Assembly (NCBI GenBank): GCA_029233985.1
Contig: JARGOK010000001.1
Span: 87,640 to 151,639 of the forward strand
DNA from: Candidatus Altimarinota bacterium
Lineage (GTDB): Bacteria > Patescibacteriota > Gracilibacteria > JAUYGZ01
Length of the DNA stretch: 64,000 bases
Reading direction: 5' to 3'
Position 1 is the first letter of the stretch. Each line of letters begins with the position of its first letter. The translations under genes were made by a program, and so were the position numbers. Below, piece after piece: positions 18,164 to 28,900 of this stretch. The notes beneath the pieces were generated by a model. That model did not search any database and had not been told where the DNA came from. It worked only from the letters and a program-made list of their open reading frames with translations.

Positions 18164-21100
18164 TTATAATTGAGAGTCAAACTTTCTTTCTTTCAACTGC
18201 AAGGCTTGAAGCTCTCCTCGAGTGAGAGTCATAGATACCTCCAATGCTTGGATATTTTCAATCGTATCAGGATTAGATTTGGCGAATCGGAGTCGCTTTT
18301 CAAGCGATATGAGAGCTTCTTTTGTTTTTTGAATATTTTCCTTAAGAACGTTATATTGCCCCTGCTTTTCATTTAATTTTGGATGAGAAAAGTATGAAGG
18401 ATGAGCTTTCCAGTAATCCATTTCTTGTTGTTCTAGTGTGCGCATCTCGACCTTTTGAGATGCCAAGTGCCATTTCTCTTGTTTTTTAACCAATTTGTAT
18501 CGATATCTAAAAGATCTCAGGCGGACGATAACTGCTGGGAAAAAATGGCATGAAACAAATCCATCAAGATCCTCATTAATCCAACGTGAGAGAGCCACCG
18601 CCTCACGAGTAGCACTGTGTATTCGGGCATTATCATTCACTGGACATTTTTCAGTGACCTTCTTTAGCCAATCCAGATGATCTGATAGCTCTTCACGTTG
18701 TTCCTTTGTGAGGACGTTCATTGAAGTGACTTGGATATCACTGGCATCTGTGACTTCGAGGATTTCTTCTGCCAATCTTTTTCCATACTCGAGTAAGGCT
18801 ACCATCACGGAATTCTTGATAGAATCTAGTGTTGACTCTTCAAACTCCGGCTGAATTTCTTCTAATACACGTGAATACAGTGTGGAATCATATAATTTTC
18901 CTTCCTCATTTCTTAAAACTTTATTAAAGTATTTTGCAATAAAATCGCTGCATCTTTCCATATCAACAAACTCGTCAATTGTGATATCAGCGAGTTCAGA
19001 TTTCATGTCAGCATTGTTCTTTGTTCGACGCTTGAGTTCTTCTTTGATTTCGTCATACACAATCTCTCGAATAAGGTTTCGTTCTTCATTGAGAAGTTGA
19101 GGACGTTTTGAGTAGGCTTTTTGTTTCCTTGTATTTTCTCTACCATCCAATGAATGGCTATAACTTGCTGATTTTTTTGCAATTTCCACATCCTTTTTGA
19201 GGCCTGGAACTACTTTTTTTACCATTTCTGCGAATATTTTGGCAAATGTTTCTGGATTGAGCTGCCCAAGTTGAGCAAGGACTTCTGGACTTTGCTGAAG
19301 CATGCCTAGGACTTGTCGCTGAGTAGCTTTTTGCAAGAAATCTTCTGCTGACTCGTTTTGAATTTGAGGGACTGCTGGAATTACAACGTCTGCAGACGTG
19401 TATGAAGGAATATCGACTCCAAAGCCTGTTCTATTTCTGTCTCCTGTGTTTCCACCGGATGCACTAGCTCCTGATCCCACATCAACAGGTGTGACTTCAG
19501 TACTCTGTGGAGGAGAAGGCTCTCCTGCTGGTACAGGTTCTTCAGTCGGATCTGGGGTTTTTGTTGGATTAGTAGGAAGCTCGATATCGCTATTTTTTGA
19601 CTTCGGGCTGAGGTCTTTCTCTTTTTGAGTACGAACTCCTGGTTCTTCAGTTTTTGAACCTGGAACTTTTGGGTCGCCATTTTTTTTGTGAGCTCCACCC
19701 ACTGATCCAGAATCTTTCGGACTTGGATCGCCATCCACCTCATTCCCTGCCTCTTCTTTGGGATCAACCACGGTCACTCCAAACTCTGCCCTTATCTCAT
19801 CCATCTCTTTCCGCAACTCACGAATATTTTCTGGCGTTAGGATAACCATACTTTCTTCCGAAAGCCTCTTTTCAAGTATTTCAAGGAACTCAAAGTCTTC
19901 GGCTGTGAATGTTTCTGTCTCTTTGTTTTTTGACAGAAGAGCATAGTGACCATCAGCTAGTATAATTCCCAGTTCGTTCAAGAGCACCGCTGTTTCAATC
20001 GAATCCTTAAATTCTTTCGTTGGTTTTGTATTTGTCAGGTCATCGAGAGCTTCATCTTTTCTCCCGAGATCATTAAAATTCTGAGCCTGCACATCCAAAG
20101 CACCTCCTCCCTGGAGATTAGTATTGCTGTCTTTCACGAGGCTTCTAATTTCCCTCACCAAGCTTTCGATCTCCTCACGCTGATCTGAGGTGATCATTCC
20201 CTCGGGATTTTCTTTGAGCCAGTTTTCTACTTCGATCAGTTTTTCGAGGTCTTCCTCAGGAATAGACTCCATCTCTTCTGTTTTTTCGAGGACCATGATC
20301 ATGACTTCTTCGAGTTTTCCATTGAGGTCTTTTATGATAAGTGCTGCAACAGTATCCTCTTCACCATCTGAGGCTGCCTCAGAAACAATTGATTCGAGGT
20401 GTTTTTTGAAAAGCCCCTCAATTAGCTGTTCATTTCTCTTTACAAGAGGGCTTGAAACCTGAGCATTGAGCATTTTCAATAGTGCTGGAACCATTTTTCT
20501 TCTCTCATCTTCTAAAAACTCAGCATCTTCGAGAATGATTTTCACTTCCATAATATCTCGTTTTTTTGCTCGAAGAGAGTTGTCGATGAAAGTTGCACAA
20601 GCTTTTCTTTCGAGATCTGTGAGCTCAGGGAAGAGAGATTTTTGCAATATGTCGACTTGATTTCCACCTGTCACATGAGCAATGTACTGTAGAGCTGGAA
20701 CGGTGATGTCATCCAGCGAGAGGGAAGTACCTTTCAAATACTCTGTGCTTTCGCTCCCTTCCCATTCTTGTATTTTCCCCAACCAAGACTTTACGAGTTT
20801 GTTTGAAGCTCCTGAAAAGTCCATCGCCCATTTCTTCAAGGGGTCGTGAATGACCTTTGTCCATTCGCGTTCGAAATAGGTGTCGGTCTTGAGCTGATTC
20901 CTGCTTTCGAGACCTTTTGCTGAGCCGATTGCATGCGTGATGATATTTTGGATGGCATCCTCATAAGCGATGATATCGAGTGGTTCTTGACCTGATTCAA
21001 TTTTTTTGAGCTTTGCCTTTCCATTCAATTGCCCGTCTTTGTAAGCATCCCAAAACTGTTTGGAGTGATGCACAAATCTTTCGACACTTGCACGAGCCAG

Positions 21101-24100
21101 TGAAAACACCTTCTCTTGACTCACTACCTTGACCCCCTCGAGACGATTATTGAGGTCAGACACCAATTCTGGATCCATCCCCTGGGTGTGTAGCTGGAGG
21201 TTTCCGAGGAGGGGAGTGTCGGTGAGGAGTTGGTAAGGATTGTAGTGTAGGACTTCTTTTTTTTGCTCAGCAAGAAGCGGAGCAAGAATTGCCTCTCTAC
21301 CCTTGCCTTGATGTCTCATTTTTTTATCCTTTATTTTTGACACAGAGCTCTTTTTTTGTCCTATTACAGAATTTTTTTGGTATTTTAGTACAAGATTGTT
21401 AAATGTATCGATAAGCTGAAACCGTTTCTTTGCTCTTGTGACACTCCTTGCATTTACAGGAGCCCCATCTCTTATCTTGAAGGCAAAGCTATCGATCATT
21501 TCGTAGAGCACACCTGGCGTGGCTTTTAAGTTTTTGAGACCAAAAAGCATTTTTACAGTATCGATCTCTGTATATTTCTTATACCATCCTGATATCGACG
21601 CCTGATATCTCCCTCCTTGTTCTATGGTTTTTTCGGAGTGAATCGTCAGCCACCGTGTTTCATTATCGAAGAGATATTGGGAAACTTCCTCATGATAGTG
21701 TCGCTTGCTAAATTTTGTCCGAGAAGATTTTTTAATAGATGAGGCAGCCATATCTAAGGCCTTTATCGCTTCCAGCACAATTTCACCATGAGGAATTGTA
21801 CTTCTTCCCGATTTGTACGCTTCTCTTATTCTCTGAAATTCTTTGTGTTGGCTCGCTGCTGCTTCCAATTGGAACTCCATAAAATTTGCGACAATATCTA
21901 TTGTAGCCAGCAAATATGTCTGCGCTGATTCTTGGTCTTTTTTATTTAAGAAATAGTGCTGTATTTCTTCAGCCATTTTGGCTGATTGCCGCATGAGTAA
22001 CTGGTGACTCAGAGAGTGGATATCAAGCTTGAGGTCACCATAAAAACCCTCACTGTAGAGGTATGAAACCGGACACTTGAGATGTGCTGGAATATTCATT
22101 TGCTTTTCTTGATTTTTTGCCACCACATCTAAATCCAAGCCCTCCTTACTGATTTCTTCGTAGTGATTGTGAGAAACAAGCCGAATTTCATCTGATTCCC
22201 AGATATCAACCGGCTCTGTATATGTGACCATATCCAAAAGCAACATCTCAGCTTGAAAGTGCAGATGCTTGTAGTTCTTAAATTTTTTAGGGTCATCGAG
22301 GAGAAGACTTTTTGCATAATTTTTTTTATTCTTTTGAGTATGACTTTTTTTTCTAGCCTGAATCAAACTCTCTCTGACTTTATCGCTCATTGGTACACCA
22401 GTGTAAGTATCCAAGATCTGAGACACAAAGCCTACAGATATCTCCTTCCATTTCTTTGATGTATAAATAGACTCGATTTTTTTTTCTGATTCTGCAAGAG
22501 TAAGAACAACGTCCCAAACATCACACAAGTCGATTAATACGTTTTCAGCGATAATCTCCCACTCTTTTTTATCTCTTCCGTTGATCTTTTGATAATATCC
22601 AAAAATACTTGAAGAAATGTTTGATTTATCTAGTGGAATTTCTTGAGCATTCTTCAATAGACGCAGATGGACTTTTACTGAGCGAATTGCTGCATCATAA
22701 AGTGCAGAGGCAACTTTCTGTCTTGGTATACTGAGCTTATTGTAGCGCTCTACCAGTACCATAAACTGCTTTTCTATCTCCTCAGACCGCTTCCGATCCA
22801 TCATCTCTAGAGTGACACTATATTTTTTTTTCTCATTTTCTGAAACAACAATGAAGGTTTCAGTGGGGAGGAAGGATTCATCGACTGACTCTTCTTTAAG
22901 GACGCTCATACTATCTCCAGGATAGACTCGGAAGCTTCTTTGGTAATTCAAGGTCTCTTCTGTTGCATCGATGTATGCTGATATTTGATTTTCTGAGACA
23001 TGTCCAGATTGCCTGATATAGCCTAAAAGCCCATTCATTCTTTTTGTTTTAAGCACTTCTGATGAGGTCTGATCTTCGAGTGAGGTGAGAATAATAGGAA
23101 GTGTATTGAGAAGTTCTTGTGTTCTTTCTGGAGACGCATGTTTCTCTTCTTTATCAAGAGAGAAGGGTAATTCTAAAGCCATGCATTGAAGAGTCATCGG
23201 AGTGAGAAAGTGCTCATTCACTTTCTTGCTTGTGTTTAATTTCACAATCTCATCCTCTGAAGTAAAATTCACTGCCTTCCTTCCGATATTTAGATTTAAA
23301 GTGAGCTCCCTGTAGAGTTGCGTAATGAGCTTTGAATTTTTAATCAACAGTTCATCTTCGGGTGCTTTATTTTTTACACTCGAAATAAGCTGCCGCGACA
23401 TTCCTTGGAGAAATTTTAAAATAGCATTTATGTTTTTGTTTATTCGAAAAAGAACTTCTCCAGAAATAAGTTTTTGAAAGCCAATTTGACTTTGGATGTC
23501 TTGCTTACTTTGAATACCAGAATTAACTGCAGACGTGACACTTGCCACATACAATCTCAAAAATCTCAGAACCTGTCTTTGCTTGTCGATTTCTAACTCA
23601 CTGCGTATTTCGTCATTGATTTCTTCGATAACCCTATTCCACCTTTTGATCTCCATCTCCGCAGGTTTGTATTTGAGTTTAATTTTAAACAGCATGTTTC
23701 CATCAATAGCAGTCTGGATGTGATCAGTGTCTTTATCTAGTCTAAGATGCTCTGGGATGATCTCAATTGCCTTGAGATACTCTGATTGATGTTGGTTTTC
23801 GGACATCTTGTCTCCTGGGTATTCACGTCTTGTAGCCAGGTATTTTGCCATTTCCTGTGAAGCAAGAGCGTGTTCATCGATATCTTCTTGGGTGAGATCT
23901 CCTTCTTTGGTTTTACATACATACCCATTAAAACCACCTGTGAGTCTTTCTAAGATCAGTTTAGAAACATTCCTCATATCTACATACTCTGCTTTTACAA
24001 GAGATATCAGATGTGATGACTCAAGGCGTTCAGAGGCTTCGTCAAAGCTCAGGTTTTTCTTTGGAGATCCTTTTTTGAGACGGACAGGAAAAGCCAGTAA

Positions 24101-25972
24101 AATGAGCTGCAGTGATTGTTCGGTTAGCTGATGCGAACTATAGTTTAATTCAGATTCATTCCATGGCACATTGTCGACAAAATCGTCTTGAAAGCTAAAA
24201 CCTTGAGGGTCAGCCGATAAAGACTTCACAACTGTTTTTGCAAAACGAGTATTGAGATCCTTTCTGTTTCCTGACGCATCCCAGATTTCTTTTCCTTCTT
24301 GTAAAAGACGGATGACAACATGAGTATGATCTTTGAGATACTTCAAAAACTGAGCTTGGATCACATCGAGTTTGATAGGGAGGTTTCCTGCAAGAGTTCG
24401 TCCGATATTTTTTTGAACAGGTTTTTCAAGAGCAGCTTTACTTATATAACTAAATAAGCGACCAGCAATCACTCGAAGACCTTGATAAGCTTGAGCTTGT
24501 TGTATTGGATTGAGTTCTTGTCTGATGAGTTCATTGATTTCTAATACACATTTTTTTTCTAGACTCAGACTTTTTGTTCTTTTCTCAAAACGTATCTTCA
24601 TTGGGGAAACTCCGTCCATATCGATGGCTTTTTGGAGAATATCTGAGTCGTGTTCGATACGATTTTCTTTTGGAATACTTTCTATCATATCGCAATACCG
24701 AGGGAACTTAGAACGCTCAGATTCGTTGAACCATTCATCGTGAAGATCTTGAGTCCATAGTGGCACAGGCGAAATATTTTTCACCCTTTTTATTTCAGCA
24801 TCGTACTTTCCCCATCCTTCTGATAAGCCTCTGGAAATATCGAGTAATATTCCACGTACAGAAACCTCAGTAGACATCAGACTGAGTGTTTCGTTTTTGA
24901 ATTGATACCGAGAGACTCCCATATACGAAGGGAGTAGATCGAAATATGCTTCTAGATCTTTTTTTTGATTTTCAATAGTTACATCAAAATCTGTGTAGTG
25001 CTGTACCCATGCGATGAGCACTTCTTTTTTAAAGAGATTCAACTGTTGTAATTCCATCCATCCATCCAGGTCATTTTTCAAATGTTTCATCAAAATATTG
25101 ACTATTTTGACATGAAAAGAAGCGTGTAAAAAGACGTCAGAATCATTGTAGTTTTTTATCATCTCTTTGACAGAAAGAAGACTTTTTGGCAACTCTGGGA
25201 ACTCATAGTTTTCATCAAAAAAGGGATGATTTTTTATTTGGGCAATTACATATTCTGGATTTGTAAAACAGATTAAGGTAGATAAGTTGGCATTTATAGT
25301 AACGATTGCCTGCCACATCAGCATTTTTTGAGTTTCTTCGCTTATTTCTCCGAATTCTGCAAAGAATGTGTCTATTTGTGCTTGAAGATCCTTCGCCTGA
25401 GAAGCGTTTAAAATTTTTGAGATAATGCGAGGTCCATCTGGTACTTCATCTGTATTGAGAGATCCGGATACGGTGAGAAAGCCATCTTTTTCTCCTGTTT
25501 TTGTCAGCAAAAGGGGAATTTTCCCATCCCAATCCTTTGGGAAATCTTGAAGTACTGTGTTTTCAGACTGAGCAGGTACCTTTCCCTCTGGGCTATTTTG
25601 AGCAGACGGCATTTTCATATGCTCTGAGCTTTGGATAGCTGGCATACACTCCGAATTTTTGAGGCTCTTGGCATCACATTTTTTGATATCATTGATCAAA
25701 TCTGTTATTTGATCTGATAGGGCATCATTCATTGCGAGGTGTTTGCCAGACAAGACCAGCACAAGGTTTGCCAAAAGAACTCTGTCTCCATCTTCATCGA
25801 AACTCACCTCTTCTTGCAATAAATCTTCGAGTTCTTTTCGAAATAAAGTGTATTCACTCAAGATTTGTTCATTTCCATCTTTTTTTAAGAAAGATGCTAT
25901 TTCGTTTAGATGAAGCTTCACAATTTCTCGTGCAATTTGGTCATTGGATGGTGATTGAGCTGAAGTGTTCAT
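18164..25972 (-). CDS. Giant repeat protein, 2602 aa
   Basis: A 2602-aa protein without recognised domains, signal peptide or membrane segments. The N-terminal half consists of diverged repeats of about 295 aa. Their boundaries show as SKFPRYCDMIES (about 427), RREYPGDKMSE (about 719) and FRVYPGDSMSV (about 1018), each preceded by a helix such as LQLILLAFPVRLKKG or LQCMALELPFSLDKE. A further unit begins near residue 140. Residues about 2070-2190 are Pro/Glu/Ser/Gly-rich and probably disordered. The C-terminal 400 residues are charged and helical and end in a likely coiled coil. It starts 5 bp after the stop of the 1560-aa gene and ends 21 bp before the helicase-methyltransferase gene, so the three are co-transcribed. 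A structural or scaffold role is inference. Confidence 0.75.
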   Translation of the reverse strand: MNTSAQSPSNDQIAREIVKLHLNEIASFLKKDGNEQILSEYTLFRKELEDLLQEEVSFDEDGDRVLLANLVLVLSGKHLAMNDALSDQITDLINDIKKCDAKSLKNSECMPAIQSSEHMKMPSAQNSPEGKVPAQSENTVLQDFPKDWDGKIPLLLTKTGEKDGFLTVSGSLNTDEVPDGPRIISKILNASQAKDLQAQIDTFFAEFGEISEETQKMLMWQAIVTINANLSTLICFTNPEYVIAQIKNHPFFDENYEFPELPKSLLSVKEMIKNYNDSDVFLHASFHVKIVNILMKHLKNDLDGWMELQQLNLFKKEVLIAWVQHYTDFDVTIENQKKDLEAYFDLLPSYMGVSRYQFKNETLSLMSTEVSVRGILLDISRGLSEGWGKYDAEIKRVKNISPVPLWTQDLHDEWFNESERSKFPRYCDMIESIPKENRIEHDSDILQKAIDMDGVSPMKIRFEKRTKSLSLEKKCVLEINELIRQELNPIQQAQAYQGLRVIAGRLFSYISKAALEKPVQKNIGRTLAGNLPIKLDVIQAQFLKYLKDHTHVVIRLLQEGKEIWDASGNRKDLNTRFAKTVVKSLSADPQGFSFQDDFVDNVPWNESELNYSSHQLTEQSLQLILLAFPVRLKKGSPKKNLSFDEASERLESSHLISLVKAEYVDMRNVSKLILERLTGGFNGYVCKTKEGDLTQEDIDEHALASQEMAKYLATRREYPGDKMSENQHQSEYLKAIEIIPEHLRLDKDTDHIQTAIDGNMLFKIKLKYKPAEMEIKRWNRVIEEINDEIRSELEIDKQRQVLRFLRLYVASVTSAVNSGIQSKQDIQSQIGFQKLISGEVLFRINKNINAILKFLQGMSRQLISSVKNKAPEDELLIKNSKLITQLYRELTLNLNIGRKAVNFTSEDEIVKLNTSKKVNEHFLTPMTLQCMALELPFSLDKEEKHASPERTQELLNTLPIILTSLEDQTSSEVLKTKRMNGLLGYIRQSGHVSENQISAYIDATEETLNYQRSFRVYPGDSMSVLKEESVDESFLPTETFIVVSENEKKKYSVTLEMMDRKRSEEIEKQFMVLVERYNKLSIPRQKVASALYDAAIRSVKVHLRLLKNAQEIPLDKSNISSSIFGYYQKINGRDKKEWEIIAENVLIDLCDVWDVVLTLAESEKKIESIYTSKKWKEISVGFVSQILDTYTGVPMSDKVRESLIQARKKSHTQKNKKNYAKSLLLDDPKKFKNYKHLHFQAEMLLLDMVTYTEPVDIWESDEIRLVSHNHYEEISKEGLDLDVVAKNQEKQMNIPAHLKCPVSYLYSEGFYGDLKLDIHSLSHQLLMRQSAKMAEEIQHYFLNKKDQESAQTYLLATIDIVANFMEFQLEAAASQHKEFQRIREAYKSGRSTIPHGEIVLEAIKALDMAASSIKKSSRTKFSKRHYHEEVSQYLFDNETRWLTIHSEKTIEQGGRYQASISGWYKKYTEIDTVKMLFGLKNLKATPGVLYEMIDSFAFKIRDGAPVNARSVTRAKKRFQLIDTFNNLVLKYQKNSVIGQKKSSVSKIKDKKMRHQGKGREAILAPLLAEQKKEVLHYNPYQLLTDTPLLGNLQLHTQGMDPELVSDLNNRLEGVKVVSQEKVFSLARASVERFVHHSKQFWDAYKDGQLNGKAKLKKIESGQEPLDIIAYEDAIQNIITHAIGSAKGLESRNQLKTDTYFEREWTKVIHDPLKKWAMDFSGASNKLVKSWLGKIQEWEGSESTEYLKGTSLSLDDITVPALQYIAHVTGGNQVDILQKSLFPELTDLERKACATFIDNSLRAKKRDIMEVKIILEDAEFLEDERRKMVPALLKMLNAQVSSPLVKRNEQLIEGLFKKHLESIVSEAASDGEEDTVAALIIKDLNGKLEEVMIMVLEKTEEMESIPEEDLEKLIEVENWLKENPEGMITSDQREEIESLVREIRSLVKDSNTNLQGGGALDVQAQNFNDLGRKDEALDDLTNTKPTKEFKDSIETAVLLNELGIILADGHYALLSKNKETETFTAEDFEFLEILEKRLSEESMVILTPENIRELRKEMDEIRAEFGVTVVDPKEEAGNEVDGDPSPKDSGSVGGAHKKNGDPKVPGSKTEEPGVRTQKEKDLSPKSKNSDIELPTNPTKTPDPTEEPVPAGEPSPPQSTEVTPVDVGSGASASGGNTGDRNRTGFGVDIPSYTSADVVIPAVPQIQNESAEDFLQKATQRQVLGMLQQSPEVLAQLGQLNPETFAKIFAEMVKKVVPGLKKDVEIAKKSASYSHSLDGRENTRKQKAYSKRPQLLNEERNLIREIVYDEIKEELKRRTKNNADMKSELADITIDEFVDMERCSDFIAKYFNKVLRNEEGKLYDSTLYSRVLEEIQPEFEESTLDSIKNSVMVALLEYGKRLAEEILEVTDASDIQVTSMNVLTKEQREELSDHLDWLKKVTEKCPVNDNARIHSATREAVALSRWINEDLDGFVSCHFFPAVIVRLRSFRYRYKLVKKQEKWHLASQKVEMRTLEQQEMDYWKAHPSYFSHPKLNEKQGQYNVLKENIQKTKEALISLEKRLRFAKSNPDTIENIQALEVSMTLTRGELQALQLKERKFDSQL

Positions 25973-25977
25973 GGTTT

Positions 25978-28900
25978 TTATTGAGAAGATTGAGAAGTAT
26001 TGTTTTTCTTCTGATGGCGGTTTTTTAAGGTAAGCATAATGAGGTCTCTGCAGGTATTTAAAGCATTTAATCGTTCTTGCTCATTGTTATATGTATCATC
26101 ATTTAGGAGATCTGTTACAGCATTTGATATGACACCGGTCATATCCTCTAATGCTACCGATTGAGATTCGTTTTTATGAGTCGTAATCTCAATACCCTCT
26201 TGATCAGCTGTTTTTTTTGCATAATTGAAAAGAGCCTCTGCTCCAAAAATCTCAGCATGAAGATCTGGCTCGAGAACAGGGATTTTAGCGTCTCTGCTCT
26301 GAGTACGGAGCCGGCTAGCGGCTTCGAGAGAAAGATGTTCGACAATATAATCGAGCCCATGAAGCTCAGTCTCGTAAAGACCTGGTACTTTATTTTTTTC
26401 TAAGCCTTTCATATTATCGTATGCACGCTGTAGCACTTGAGAAATGACGGCGTTTGTTTGATCATGATTTGGGAAGCGATGTACAATACTTTTCTTGAGA
26501 TGATTGATTAAAAATCTTTTTTTATACATCAGGGTCAGGTCTAGAGGTGATTTTTTTCTGTGCTTCCAGAGAGCTTTACAAGCTTTAATAAGCAACATCT
26601 CCTGTCGGAGTTCCAATTCTGCGTCGAGTGTTTTTAGAGGCTCTCCAAGCTCCTCTTTTCTTAAAATTATCTTCAACTGATCGTAAACAGCGTTCCAAGC
26701 GTAATTCCGATAGGCTTGAAACCAGTCGTATATCTCGAAAAATTTGAGTTTTTGGGCTTCGGTTGAGACGGATGCTGACATCAGGAATCGATCTATCCGA
26801 TCATTTGCTTTTTGGTAACTCGCTCTGCTGATCGGTTTGATACGAATGCTCTTTTTTTTGATGATGTCTGGATGCTTGAGATTGCAATCCTGAGCATATG
26901 CGACTGAGCTGTACCCGGAGTTTTTTTCTTCCATCAATACCAAATTGATTGTTTCTCCAGATGCCATCACTTCCTGAACAGAACGAAGAGGGAGGTCTTG
27001 AGGACTCATCTTTACACTCAGTTGAGCATTAGACTGAGGGGTTTCAGAAGGAATTTTTAGGGATCTTCTAGGGGTGAGGAGAGGGTGATTCAGGTCGGAC
27101 TGAAGAGCTGGGATCCTTAAGGTGTCTTTTTTATTTGCTCCGTATGTCATATTGATAGCCAAACAAGACCTGATCATTTCGATAAAATGATCCCAGCTGA
27201 GATGTTGTTCTCGAAAAGGAAGGGTTTGTCTACCAGATATCAATTGTTGACTCATCTTTTCATCAGACAGCTCAGTTATTATTTTTTTGCAAAAGGAGTC
27301 AATCATCTTCGCAAGAGGCCCTGCCTCCATGCTCATTTTCAATTTTCTTGATGAACTCAAGAAACCGTTTTTGATCATCTCAACAGCATGTTTTTCTGCA
27401 AATTCCAAGAGTGCTATCGTAAAATCTTGTTTTGAATCCACTCCCAGTATGCTAAAGATCTCGAGACAGTCTTCCATTATATTCAACCGATGTGCAGCTT
27501 CATGGTAGGCACTGTAGGGTTCATTTCCCGTAATGGCTGCTCCTATTTTTTCTTTGAGCAGTGTCTTCACAGCTAATGGTGATGGATTGTTAGGATTGTT
27601 AGTAAAGGCAAAAAGAGCACTCTTTATCAAAGTACCTTCGAATTTGATGATGACTTCGTGAAATCTTTGCCATAGTTTCTTGTGCTCTTCAGGCAAAATT
27701 TGATACTTTTCCGTAAATTCTTGGAAGCGTTTTTGGAGTATTTCTTCCTCTTCTGAAGAAATCAGACATATCAAGAACTGTTTTTGACGATGACTCGCTT
27801 GAGATGGGAATTCATCTGGCTTGTAGATATCACAAGGGATCATACCAGTGTCTGGAAGTGACATCGACCTCAAGAATACGGTCTGAGGGAGGAGCGGGTT
27901 TACGAGCTCTTGAGCATCAGGGAGAGGCACGTCCCGAGCTGCTTTTTCAAGTTTTGATGAATTTCCATACACTTCTGCTTCTAGAGAAGGTTCGAGGATT
28001 TGTAGCCGAGACAAACCATTGGTGTTTTTTTTGGAAAGAATAGCAATATAATCATACTCAAGGTACTTGAGAAACTTTTTAAAATCGGCAAGAGGAGTCC
28101 CGTCTGTGCACTTCAGTTTAGGTGTTGAGTTTATCAATTCATCAAGGAGTTCTTCTGTGTAGAGCTTTTCAAAATGTGGTTTTAAATTTTTAGAATTAAC
28201 TTCATGATCTATACCACTGTTTTGCAATTGATATTTGAAAAATTGTTCAGGGTTTTTTGCTATATTTTTGATGATTTCGGAGCTACTAGCTTGTGTTTCC
28301 CACAGAGAAACCAAGAGTTCTACAATGGACAAATAAGAGTCTATAGAAGCATTTGTGACTATGGTTTTATTTTTTGAAAGAATTTTCATGCACCTCTTTC
28401 TTTTTGATCTAGAAGTTTTCCTTAGACATCCACTCACTGATCCAGTGCACAAACTTCCAACAACAAATACTGCATCTTCAAAAATTTTAAAGAATCTTTT
28501 TTCTTGTTTTTCACTCATTGGAGAGAGCTGGCTTATCAGATCATTCCACCTTTTTTTATATCCTTCGAAGTCTGCTCTTTGGAGAGGAAAAATTTTCACT
28601 CGATCTTTGTTTTGTGAGGTTCTGTGGTACTCCTCATCTGTCATCATTTTACATGGGAGCTTTCCGGGTTGCCATTGCTGAATAACAACAGATGTCGAAG
28701 CATCTGGATTGAGGTACTCAGGTGATTTTTGGTTTACAGATCCGAGTGCTTTTCCTTGAATCACTGAGGAATTTTCACTTTCAACATCCTCATGTTTTTT
28801 GAGGGATTTATGTAGTGTATGAAGAGGATCTAATACGTCCGACTCAAGAACTGGGATTCGAAGTTTATGAGATACTTGAGAAGAAGACACTCCAAGTATA